A DNA stretch of 22,945 bases, from the IMG/VR virus record IMGVR_UViG_3300037231_000281, positions 1 to 22,945 of that record; one strand, written 5' to 3'. Source of the stretch: a virus. The first letter of the stretch is position 1. Every line of letters starts with the position of its first letter. Positions 1-7,208 of the stretch are shown here, piece after piece. A program made the position numbers and the translations under genes. The notes under the pieces are model-generated. The model did no database searches. It was not told where the DNA came from and saw only the letters and a list, made by a program, of their open reading frames with translations.

Positions 1-687
1 TCAGTCTACAGGCCCGATGTATCGGACCCCTCCCTCCGTTCGTGTGTTAGCTTGGCGTTGCCCGCCAAGATTCGTCGGCGTCGATCGCCGGCGACCAGTC
101 TGAAGTACCGCGGTCGCCGCTTGCGGGGGCGGAGGCCGCGTTCCGACGGGCGCGGTGCTCGCGCCTTGGGCGCGACTTCGCCAAGTCCGGACCCGCTGGT
201 CCTGCATCTGAATTTGCCGCTGCAAACTGATGACAGTGGCCAGATGGCCCGCGATCCCTTGATCGGTAACGTCGTTGATTGTGATTTTGCCGGGCGGGAT
301 ACCTAGGCTGGGCGCGGTCGCCGCCACGTGCTGAGCCATGCGCAGGCGCTGTTGCGGATCCGCTGTCGACGCCCGCAACCCCTGCAGCATCGCCGTGATG
401 GCTTCCGCCCTTTGCGCGGCCCCTTGCCGTTCCTGGTCGCTCTGATTGGCAATCTGCGGCTGGAGATCCATCATCCCGCCAGACCCGGCTCGGACGGCAG
501 GCATTGGCGTGATTGCCAGCCCCCCTCCCGAGGGAGCGGGCGGGGGTGCGCTAGGTTTCTTCAACAACCCCTGGTCGCTGATGGATTGCGCCGCCAGCTG
601 CCGCCCCTGCGCAAACGCATTGGCGTAATCCCCGGCATAGTCGGGCTGCTTCAACAGCCCCCAGTCGATATTCACCCCATCGGCCAT
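1..687 (-). CDS. Probable phage ejection/virion protein, C-terminus unusually basic
   Basis: This 228-residue protein follows the gp7-like ejection gene after a 6-bp gap, the place where P22 carries further ejection proteins (gp20, gp16). The N-terminus (DWGLLKQPDYAGDYANAFAQ, about residues 8-27) resembles the opening of many podophage ejection proteins. Residues 45-60 are Pro/Ala/Gly-rich and residues 80-120 look helical. From about residue 165 to the end the chain becomes Arg/Thr/Pro-rich, unlike the first two thirds, which may reflect a frameshift or a recombined 3' end. The stop codon is the first three bases of the window, so the gene is complete. The start has a G-rich ribosome binding site about 11 bases upstream. 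I do not recognise a named family; the function rests on position. Confidence 0.55.
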   Translation of the reverse strand: MADGVNIDWGLLKQPDYAGDYANAFAQGRQLAAQSISDQGLLKKPSAPPPAPSGGGLAITPMPAVRAGSGGMMDLQPQIANQSDQERQGAAQRAEAITAMLQGLRASTADPQQRLRMAQHVAATAPSLGIPPGKITINDVTDQGIAGHLATVISLQRQIQMQDQRVRTWRSRAQGASTAPVGTRPPPPQAATAVLQTGRRRSTPTNLGGQRQANTRTEGGVRYIGPVD

Positions 688-693
688 CTGTGC

Positions 694-1365
694 TTATCCC
701 CCCACCAGGGCGTTGCCGCCGGCCGATGCGCCGCTGGCGAAACTGGTCGCCCCCTGGCCCTTGCCGTATGCCGTCAGGGCGTTGCCGATCAGGCTGTTCA
801 CGCCGGTGCTGGCGCTAAGGCCCGCATTGGCCGATGCGCTGGCGGCGCTGTTGTTGTTGTTGCTCACGGCGTTGGCATAGCTCTGGCCCGTGCTGGCCAG
901 TCCGTTGGCCGCCCCTTCCCCCGTGCTCGCCACGCCGGAAAGGTCCTGCTCATATTGCTGGCCATACTGGTCGGCTTCGCCGGTGGCGTAATTGTCCAGC
1001 GCCTCCATCGTCGCCCCGCTGCCCAGCATGCCGCTGGCCGCCTGGCTCTGGGTCACGGCGTTTTCGCCCTGGTTCAGGTTAAACTGATATCCGGTGCTGT
1101 TCAGATAATTGTTGAATGCCGTGCTGGTGGCCTGGGGGCTGCCGCCCAGGCCCAGAAAGCCTTGCAACTCGGTATTGGCCGTGTCGCCGGCCTGGATATA
1201 GGGCTGGGCGTTGGCGCTGTTCTGATTATAGATCGATGTTTCCAGGGCGTTGTTCTGGTTGGCCGCGTTGGTGGCCGCGTTCGTCGCGTTGCTCGATGCG
1301 ATCATGCTGCCGGCCGTGCCCACGGCCGCCGCGCCCACAACCGCCGCTCCCAATCCTATGGGCAT
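694..1365 (-). CDS. P22 gp7-like DNA ejection protein
   Basis: A 223-residue Ala/Asn/Gln/Ser-rich protein. It begins with a hydrophobic Ala/Gly segment (residues 1-25), followed by an amphipathic Asn/Ala-rich stretch and the pattern LQGFLGLGG ... STGYQFNLNQG ... GMLGSGATMEAL. That pattern is typical of podophage ejection proteins that leave the virion and help carry DNA across the cell envelope. The C-terminal third is low-complexity Ser/Asn/Ala/Gly. The start was set at 1365, not the longer frame reaching 1536, because GGAGGTGA lies 6 bases upstream and the longer frame runs inside the GNAT-like gene. It overlaps the 3' end of that gene by 10 bases, suggesting translational coupling. Its position after the gp10/needle genes matches gp7 in P22. 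Confidence 0.65.
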   Translation of the reverse strand: MPIGLGAAVVGAAAVGTAGSMIASSNATNAATNAANQNNALETSIYNQNSANAQPYIQAGDTANTELQGFLGLGGSPQATSTAFNNYLNSTGYQFNLNQGENAVTQSQAASGMLGSGATMEALDNYATGEADQYGQQYEQDLSGVASTGEGAANGLASTGQSYANAVSNNNNSAASASANAGLSASTGVNSLIGNALTAYGKGQGATSFASGASAGGNALVGG

Positions 1366-2120
1366 TGAATCACCTCCATGATGCCGCCTCTCACCTCCAC
1401 GAAAACCCCCGCGCCGGTGTCGATGGTCAGGGGGGCTTCGCTGATCATCTGAATGGGCGGGTATCCCGCCAGGGCGGCCCAGCGGTTGTAAAACCACACC
1501 CCCTTGCGGGGATTGCCGGCGCCGATCATCAAACACGCCGCGCCGGCGGCCTGGTCGTGGGTGGCGTCCTCCGGATGGTCCGGCAGGGCGCTGTCGGCCA
1601 GGGCCTTGGCCGTCTCGATCTGGGCGTGGAAAACCCGCCCGGCCTCGTGCGCCTCATGGTCGCGCGGCCACCAGTCGTCGATCGTCCGCGCGCGATAGGA
1701 TACGTCCACCAGCTGGCCGGTGTGCGCGCGGAATGCATCCTTGCGGCTGAACCGCTCCCGAAACCCACATAGCTGGGCGGCCCAGGCCGCTGCCTCGTTA
1801 TGCGCCGGCACGCGGGTCACGATCTCGCGCGCGTCGGTGGCGCTGAACAGATACCGCTCCGCCGCCCGCCATCCGCGCATCGCCGCCCACCCCCGCCCGG
1901 CGGGGGCGATCAGGGTGTGCAGCTCATAAACCCCCGCCTCATGCCGCGCGAAAACCCACCCGCCGTGCGCGCCCTCCAGGGCATAGTTGGCCGGATTGGC
2001 GATCACGGCGCTCAGATCCAGCGGCCCCTCCCCGCCGATCCATGGGCGCACCTCCGGGTCATTGGCCACGGCGTTGAATTTCCGCGCGCACAGGGTGCGG
2101 CGGATGGGGGTGTCCGTCAT
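1356..2120 (-). CDS. GNAT-like acetyltransferase-fold phage protein (DUF2824-like)
   Basis: A 254-residue protein. Residues about 45-150 carry a GNAT-like pattern: a strand HGGWVFARHEAGVYELHTLI, then APAGRGWAA where the acetyl-CoA-binding Q/R-x-x-G-x-G/A loop would be, then a helix with AERYLFS. A second strand/helix unit follows (ATDAREIVTRVPAHNEAAAW ... GFRERF). Small GNAT-fold proteins of unknown role occur among P22-group tail genes, and this gene lies in the slot of P22 gp14. The C-terminal 80 residues mix a helical segment with a beta-rich end. GAGG lies about 5 bases before the start. Substrate and activity cannot be read from the sequence; it could be a structural relic of the fold. 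DUF2824 membership is recalled from family patterns and was not searched. Confidence 0.55.
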   Translation of the reverse strand: MTDTPIRRTLCARKFNAVANDPEVRPWIGGEGPLDLSAVIANPANYALEGAHGGWVFARHEAGVYELHTLIAPAGRGWAAMRGWRAAERYLFSATDAREIVTRVPAHNEAAAWAAQLCGFRERFSRKDAFRAHTGQLVDVSYRARTIDDWWPRDHEAHEAGRVFHAQIETAKALADSALPDHPEDATHDQAAGAACLMIGAGNPRKGVWFYNRWAALAGYPPIQMISEAPLTIDTGAGVFVEVRGGIMEVIQCP

Positions 2121-2142
2121 GTTGCCTCGATTGGCGCTGGCC

Positions 2143-2547
2143 CTAGTTCTGCGGGCCGTTGTTGCCGTTCACGCTGTAGGGAATGGTGGCCAGCACGGCC
2201 CCGGCGTCGGATTCATTGGTCACGGTCAGATTGCCGGCCGCGTTGCTGTTGGGCGCATAATAGACGATCGCCCACCCCAGGGTGTCGCCCGGGTTCACCG
2301 TGATCGCCCCGGTGTATGTGTAATAAGTCCCGTTCTGGATGTAAGACAGAGCCCCCAGCCCGCTCAGAGCCGCCTCGATCGATATCGCCTGGCCCAGCCC
2401 GCTGATCGCCGGCGTGTTGGTGGAAACCGCGCCCTGGCCATAGATGTTGGTCCACACCGGCGTGGGCGAAGGAACCGCCGATCCGCCGCCGCCCCCGCCC
2501 GCGCCGCCCTCGCCCGCCCCGATCAGGGCCATGGTTATGCCGGTCAT
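2143..2547 (-). CDS. Small Gly-rich, beta-structured phage tail protein
   Basis: A 134-residue protein starting at an ATG that overlaps the stop of the upstream fibre-like gene (ATGA). This start is preferred to the longer frame, which runs through that gene. Residues 10-23 form a Gly-rich linker (GAGEGGAGGGGGGS). The rest is Thr/Asn/Gly/Ile-rich with alternating hydrophobics, as in short beta-sandwich tail-fibre tips or lectin-like domains. There is no Cys and no signal peptide. The gene sits between a fibre-like gene and the GNAT-like gene, so a fibre tip or accessory adhesin domain is plausible. I do not recognise a specific family. Confidence 0.55.
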   Translation of the reverse strand: MTGITMALIGAGEGGAGGGGGGSAVPSPTPVWTNIYGQGAVSTNTPAISGLGQAISIEAALSGLGALSYIQNGTYYTYTGAITVNPGDTLGWAIVYYAPNSNAAGNLTVTNESDAGAVLATIPYSVNGNNGPQN

Positions 2548-3293
2548 GTCAGGCCCACCCCGGAAACCACCCAGGTGTTGGTGGCCTCGGTCATCGCCGT
2601 GCACAGGGCCCCCGGGGCCAGGGCTATGCTGGCCTGGCTGGCGGTGGCGCCGGCCTTGATCAGCGTTCCTCCGCTCGGCATGGTCAGGGTCACCACCCCA
2701 TTGCCGGCGTTGCGGAAACAGATGGCGCTGCCCCACGGATAGATGTTCAGCGGAATGGTGAATGTCGCCGCCCCGCTGCCGGCGGTCATCCGCACCATGC
2801 ACCCGGCGTCCAGCAGCACGGTCTGGTAATTGCCGCCCTGGTTGTTGATCGGCAGGCCCATGTAACCGGCGGAATAGATCGCCAGATTGTTGTTGCTCAG
2901 CACCAGGTTGGTCGCCACACCCCCGCTGGCCGCCAGGGGCGCAAACCCCAGATTGGCCACGGCCGCCCCGCCCGCCAGCTGCGCCCCGGTGATCGATCCA
3001 TTGCCGATCTCCGGCACGGAAGAAACCGGGTCGATATCGCGGATCAGCACCCCCGCGCCGCTCAGCAGCTGGCAACGGTATGTCACCGTGGGGTCCATAT
3101 AGATCGGCGCGAACAGCCCGCCGGAGTCGGCCACAACCGGGTTCGCCAGCGGCGTCGCCAGTGTGCTGTCGGAATAGACCGGCGCCGGCGTCGTCGTGCC
3201 CGTCAGATAGAATTGCAGCTGCGCCCCGGCCATGGGGTCGCCGTTCTGGTCGATCGCCCGCAGCACGGGCATCGTCAGCAGAGTGCCGGTCAT
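2544..3293 (-). CDS. Phage tail fibre-like protein
   Basis: A 249-residue protein. Residues about 13-65 have the common tail-fibre N-terminal module: DQNGDPMAGAQLQFYLTGTT, then VYSD, a PLANPVVADSGG element and an IYMD strand. This module anchors fibres or spikes in many phages. The remainder is beta-rich and contains NLGFAPLA, a segment also seen in the fibre encoded at 11714-12967. The C-terminal half (NVYP-like strands, NAGNGVVTLTMPSGG, NTWVVSGVGLT) looks like a head-binding or tip beta domain. AAGGA lies 8 bases before the ATG. It overlaps the next gene by four bases. Role: adsorption or needle/fibre accessory; the receptor is unknown. Confidence 0.7.
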   Translation of the reverse strand: MTGTLLTMPVLRAIDQNGDPMAGAQLQFYLTGTTTPAPVYSDSTLATPLANPVVADSGGLFAPIYMDPTVTYRCQLLSGAGVLIRDIDPVSSVPEIGNGSITGAQLAGGAAVANLGFAPLAASGGVATNLVLSNNNLAIYSAGYMGLPINNQGGNYQTVLLDAGCMVRMTAGSGAATFTIPLNIYPWGSAICFRNAGNGVVTLTMPSGGTLIKAGATASQASIALAPGALCTAMTEATNTWVVSGVGLT

Positions 3294-3306
3294 TCAGGTG
3301 TCCTTG

Positions 3307-3729
3307 TCAGGCCGTTACGGCCGCGCCGCTCGTCACGGCGATCCAGCTGCTGTTGCTCCAGAAACACGGAACCCCCGTCCCCGCCCCCGCCGCCTCGCCG
3401 GGCTTGCGCCCGTTCAGGGCATAGGCCCAATCGCCCACGCTCATGTTGGTGGTGGGCAGGTCGGCCACGGTGGCCATGGCGATATAGATCGCCAGAGCCA
3501 CATTGCTGGTCAGATCCCCGCCCACCTGCAACCCGCCCACGGCCACGATCTGCGTGGCCGCCGGCGCGGCCGCCAGGGCCGTGGAATAGCCGGCGTCAAC
3601 CTTGTCGAACCCCTCGCCATAGATCGCGCTCTGCACCGCGCTCAACCAGAACTGCCAGGCGTTCCCCACCTCCGCCCCATCCAGGAACGGCATGTTGAAC
3701 GGCGGGGGTGGAAGGATCGTCGCAACCAT
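3307..3729 (-). CDS. Small tail protein in the gp26 needle position
   Basis: A 140-residue protein whose start overlaps the gp10-like stop by one base (TGATG), so translation is probably coupled. The N-terminus is Pro-rich with a PFLDGAEVGNAWQFWLSAVQ segment. The C-terminus (SVGDWAYALNGRKPGEAAGA ... VPCFWSNSSWIAVTSGAAV) resembles short C-terminal fibre tips in other alphaproteobacterial phages. In P22 the gene immediately after gp10 is the tail needle gp26. This protein holds that position but lacks the long coiled coil expected of a needle, so it may be a plug or knob protein instead. Assignment by position is inference. Confidence 0.55.
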   Translation of the reverse strand: MVATILPPPPFNMPFLDGAEVGNAWQFWLSAVQSAIYGEGFDKVDAGYSTALAAAPAATQIVAVGGLQVGGDLTSNVALAIYIAMATVADLPTTNMSVGDWAYALNGRKPGEAAGAGTGVPCFWSNSSWIAVTSGAAVTA

Positions 3730-5264
3730 CAGGCGGCCGGCCGATCGGCGTTCAGCTCCAGATGGCTGAAAACCACGTTCACCCGGTCGCTACACCGTAT
3801 CTGCACCAGCCGCCCGGGCGCGCGCAGCAGGCCCAGCCTCTGCCAGAACGCCCGCGTATAGTATGCCCCCAGCGCGCCCAGCTGGGCGGCGCGCCAGTCG
3901 GTGAATGTGCGGCCCTGGTCGTCGCTCCATCGCATCTCGATCAGGGGGCTGCCGTTCGGCCCGCTGGCCAGCCCCTGGCCCACCACGCCGTGCACGATGA
4001 TGTTCAAACAGCGCGGATTGCCTTCCTCGATCTTGATGAAGGCGCTGGCCATGCGCGTGAACGGCCCGCCCGCGTCGCTGTATGCGCCCACCTTCATGGT
4101 CCACAGATCATTGGTGGTGTTGTCGCCCACATAGGCCACGCCGGCCACCATGGCCCCCACCTGGCCCCGGAAAGTGGTCTGGCCATAGCTGGCCCACTGC
4201 TGCCACTCCCCCCGCTCATAGCTGTCGCCATAGGCCTGCGCCTGGCTGCCGATGCGGCTGATGTCATAGGCGAAACTGCCCACCCCGGGGATGTTCAGCA
4301 CATAGAATTCATGGCCCTCGAACATCAGCGCCAGGGCGCTGCACTGCGTGGGGTCGGCGCACTGGCGCAGATAATCCTCGATCGTGCTGCTGGAAATCCG
4401 CGTCGGCGCATTGCCCACGCGATAGACCACCAGGTCGTCGCCCACCCAGAAAAGGCTGTTGTCGGAAAACGTCACGGTGTCGCGCGATATGCACCCCCGC
4501 TGAAACCCCCGGCCCACGCTGGGCTGCAAGGGCGCGGTGGCGCTGGCCGTGGTGCTCCAGAACTCCACCGTCTGGGCGCCGAATATCACCGCCTGCTCGT
4601 TCAATATGGCCACGGCCACATTGGGGTCCGGCGCGCTGTTGGCCTGCGCGAAATCCAGCCCGGTCACGTCCGATGCGTCGTCGATCTCGGAATACCAGAA
4701 CGTATCCGATCCGGTGGCCATGAAGATGAACCGGCCCTGCAGCCACGCCACATCGCACACCGCCGGCAGCACGCCGTTGGCGATGGCGTTCCAGCCCTGC
4801 CCATCAAACAGATAGGCGATGCCGCTGGCCACCAGCACCATCTGCGTCTCGCTGGCCGCCCAGCGCACCCGGTCCGTGCCCGGTATCGCCCCGCCGCAGG
4901 CCTGCCCCGTGGCCACGTTGTAAACCGTGGCGCCCGATACGATGAAGATCGCCGATCCATAGGCATACGGCGCCTGGAAAACCCCGCGGATCGGCCCCGT
5001 GCCCAGGTTCCACCCCGTCACCAGGCCCGGTCGGCTATAATGCACCTCGCGCAGCCCCACATAGGGCGCATACGGCCGCTCTTCCCGCAGCGGCGTCTCC
5101 TCGATCACCATGTTCAGCGGCAAAACCGCCGGAAACCCGAACGCCCGCGAAAACGCGTCGGTGAAAAACGGGATCCGCAGCCCCGTCTGCGCCGTGATCC
5201 CGTCACTGCGAAACTGCGCGATCTGCTTGCTGGGCGCCGAGCCCTGACCGTCCGCTCCCGCCAT
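3729..5264 (-). CDS. P22 gp10-like packaged-DNA stabilisation protein
   Basis: A 511-residue protein close in size to P22 gp10 (about 470 residues). It is built of repeated beta blades: an N-terminal segment with PLNMVIEETPLREERPYAPY, then many short strands around GSAIFIVSGATVYNVATG, MVLVASGIAYLFDGQGW, VAWLQGRFIFMATGSDTFWY, AVIFGAQTVEFW and NSLFWVGDDLVVYRV. This beta-propeller-like pattern, and its place directly after a gp4-like gene, match the phage stabilisation family (Phage_stabilise). gp10 proteins bind beneath gp4 at the portal vertex and help close the filled head. Nothing looks broken. The stop overlaps the start of the next gene, as in a P22-type tail-completion operon. Confidence 0.8.
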   Translation of the reverse strand: MAGADGQGSAPSKQIAQFRSDGITAQTGLRIPFFTDAFSRAFGFPAVLPLNMVIEETPLREERPYAPYVGLREVHYSRPGLVTGWNLGTGPIRGVFQAPYAYGSAIFIVSGATVYNVATGQACGGAIPGTDRVRWAASETQMVLVASGIAYLFDGQGWNAIANGVLPAVCDVAWLQGRFIFMATGSDTFWYSEIDDASDVTGLDFAQANSAPDPNVAVAILNEQAVIFGAQTVEFWSTTASATAPLQPSVGRGFQRGCISRDTVTFSDNSLFWVGDDLVVYRVGNAPTRISSSTIEDYLRQCADPTQCSALALMFEGHEFYVLNIPGVGSFAYDISRIGSQAQAYGDSYERGEWQQWASYGQTTFRGQVGAMVAGVAYVGDNTTNDLWTMKVGAYSDAGGPFTRMASAFIKIEEGNPRCLNIIVHGVVGQGLASGPNGSPLIEMRWSDDQGRTFTDWRAAQLGALGAYYTRAFWQRLGLLRAPGRLVQIRCSDRVNVVFSHLELNADRPAA

Positions 5265-5273
5265 GTCCGGGCC

Positions 5274-5954
5274 CTACCCCTGCCCGCCGGCGGGCGCGGG
5301 CGGCGCGGGCAACCCGATCGGCCCCTCGGGGTTGGCGCGGCCTCGGCGGCCATAGGCGCGGGCGATGGCCTGGCTGCCCTGCGCGGCGGCCATGGCCGTG
5401 CTGGGGCTCACGTCGGCGCCGAACTCATCGGCGATCGCCACGGCCAGCATGTATGGCATGTAGGCGATGATCGGATCGGGAAACTCGATGGCCGCGTTCA
5501 GGCCGGCGAAATCCGCCTCCACGATCCAGCTGCCCGTATCCCCGCGAAACCACCAGCGGGTGTTCTGCCCGGCCGTGCTTATCGTGGTGCTGCCCACCAC
5601 GCCGCCGATCTGCCGCCCATTGCCGGCGATGGTCAGGGGCGTCGCCCCCCAGCTAAGCCCCACATCCACCACCCCAAACCGCGCCCCGCCGCGCGGGTTC
5701 AGCGGCGCCGTCAGCGTAAACGCCGCCCCGCCCGGTATCTGATACTCCCCCCCATTCTCCGCCTGCCCGCTCACGCCGCTCAGCGGCAAGGGCGAAAGCC
5801 GAGGCCCGATCAGCGTGCCAAACCAGCTGCGCTTCAGGGCGTTGAACGCCACCAGAGCATCCGCCCCATCATTGGGCCCAGGCGCGACCCCGGCGGCCCA
5901 AAGGCCATGGATGCGCCCGGCGCGCTCGATCACTTCGAGGACGTTAAGGCTCAT
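5274..5954 (-). CDS. gp4-like head completion protein with beta insertion (copy 2)
   Basis: A 226-residue protein. Residues 1-58 form a helical half (VLEVIERAGRIHGL ... DALVAFNALKRSWFGTLIGP) and residues about 158-205 a second helical half (EFPDPIIAYMPYMLAVAIAD EFG). Together they resemble the two halves of P22 gp4, which binds the portal ring. Between them is a beta-rich insertion with GGARFGVVD, LTIAGNGRQIGG and a WWFRGDTGSWIVEADF strand pair. A similar layout occurs in the protein at 13719-14435. The Pro/Gly-rich tail is probably flexible. It lies directly upstream of the gp10-like gene, the P22 gp4-gp10 order. Family assignment rests on pattern and context and was not searched. Confidence 0.65.
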   Translation of the reverse strand: MSLNVLEVIERAGRIHGLWAAGVAPGPNDGADALVAFNALKRSWFGTLIGPRLSPLPLSGVSGQAENGGEYQIPGGAAFTLTAPLNPRGGARFGVVDVGLSWGATPLTIAGNGRQIGGVVGSTTISTAGQNTRWWFRGDTGSWIVEADFAGLNAAIEFPDPIIAYMPYMLAVAIADEFGADVSPSTAMAAAQGSQAIARAYGRRGRANPEGPIGLPAPPAPAGGQG

Positions 5955-5981
5955 GAGCGGGTCTCGCGGGTAGGGACGGGG

Positions 5982-7187
5982 TTAGGCGTCGGAGAGGAGC
6001 AGGCGGCCCTGGTCGACGGCGGAGAGGGGCGCTTCATCGCAAAGGACAAAGAGCAGGCTGCCAAAGAACAGGATGGCTCCGAGGAAGCCCTCCAGCGGAT
6101 CACCAAAGGCGAGCTCACCGGACACGACTGTCAGAAGCGCGACGGGCCAGAAGAGCCGCCGGCGGCCCGCGCTGAGCGACAGCAGAACCGCCAACAGGAA
6201 GAGCCCCGTGACCAGCCATCCATAGGCGAGGGCAAGATCGAGCGCCCCGCTCTCGGTCACGTGCGCGAGGCGAAGACCGTAGAGCCCGCCCTCGCCTATC
6301 GCGCGGTAGGTTACCCCCTCACCGATCAGGAGATGGTCGGCCGCGTCGCGCCAGCCATCGGCCATGAGATCGGCCCGCAAGGCGTTGTCGGCGTCCCAAT
6401 GGGTGAAGCTGAACCAGACGCCCCCCGCGCCGAGGATTGGGGCCACCAGCTGGAGCGGGGCGACCCGCCATAGCGAAAAGCCGATCAGGCCAACGCAGAG
6501 AACCGCCTCGCCGATGTATCGCCGGGCGTCCGACAGGATCAGCGACCCGACCAGCAGCGCCAGAACACCAAGCGCGCAAAGCGTGTCGCGCCATCCCCGC
6601 CAGCCGCGAAGCCGCGTCGCCACGGAGCAGCACGCCACGAGCGCGACCAGGCCGGCGGCGTGGCTGTTGCCCGTCAGGCCGGGGATTCGGTCGATCGTGC
6701 CCGCCGCGGTGACTCGGCCGCCGTGCTCTGCAAGCCGCCAAAGCCCGGCAAGGTCTCCAAAGCTGGCCACGGCGTCGGCGATGGCGAACCCTAAGCAGAC
6801 GACGCCAATGGCGTTGATGAAATAAGCCCTCTGATTGTTGAGCAGCAGCAACGGGAGCGCGCCCACCTGCAGGGCGAACAGGCCCCAGTCATTGACGCTC
6901 GGCGGATCGTCTCGCGTGAGAAGCCCGCCGAGGCCCGCGACCAGGAAACCGCCCCAGGCCGCGAAGAGCGTCAGCGCGCTGAGCCACCGCATGGGCCCCC
7001 TCGGCACGGTAAACCACGGATCGGCCGTCCAGCAGATCGACATGGACACAAGGCCGGCGGCGATGACGATAGCCAGAACCGGCGTCACTTGGCTGGAATC
7101 GAGCCTCAGGACCGTGTGAGCATAGAGCGAGAAGACGACCGCGAATGCCGTCACCCACGCTAGGCGTTTCTCAAGACTCATCCCCAT
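5982..7187 (-). CDS. Wzy/WaaL-like polytopic membrane protein (O-antigen polymerase or ligase family)
   Basis: A 401-residue integral membrane protein with roughly ten to twelve hydrophobic segments (for example residues 10-24, 34-52, 68-88, 104-117, 122-142, 176-190, 203-219, 228-240, 245-260, 318-340, 346-360, 368-383). The layout fits the Wzy_C/O-antigen ligase superfamily: GLTGNSHAAGL (170-180), SDARRYIGE (219-227), and a loop with RADLMADGWRDAADHLL followed by IGEG (271-291) like the R...W..A....P..G.G motif of that family. HVTESGALDLALAYGW (309-324) corresponds to the usual H(N)..LE...YG segment. These enzymes join or ligate polysaccharide repeat units at the periplasmic face. Its position 21 bases after a tailspike gene suggests serotype conversion that alters the spike's receptor. 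Two in-frame ATGs (codons 1 and 3) are possible; neither has a strong ribosome binding site. Confidence 0.65.
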   Translation of the reverse strand: MGMSLEKRLAWVTAFAVVFSLYAHTVLRLDSSQVTPVLAIVIAAGLVSMSICWTADPWFTVPRGPMRWLSALTLFAAWGGFLVAGLGGLLTRDDPPSVNDWGLFALQVGALPLLLLNNQRAYFINAIGVVCLGFAIADAVASFGDLAGLWRLAEHGGRVTAAGTIDRIPGLTGNSHAAGLVALVACCSVATRLRGWRGWRDTLCALGVLALLVGSLILSDARRYIGEAVLCVGLIGFSLWRVAPLQLVAPILGAGGVWFSFTHWDADNALRADLMADGWRDAADHLLIGEGVTYRAIGEGGLYGLRLAHVTESGALDLALAYGWLVTGLFLLAVLLSLSAGRRRLFWPVALLTVVSGELAFGDPLEGFLGAILFFGSLLFVLCDEAPLSAVDQGRLLLSDA

Positions 7188-7208
7188 GGAGCGGGCATAG
7201 CGCGACCT

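Noticed and set aside
3708-6473. A 921-codon open frame on the plus strand
   Set aside because: It runs antisense across four recognisable phage genes; its His/Arg/Pro/Gly-rich translation is typical of a high-GC shadow frame.
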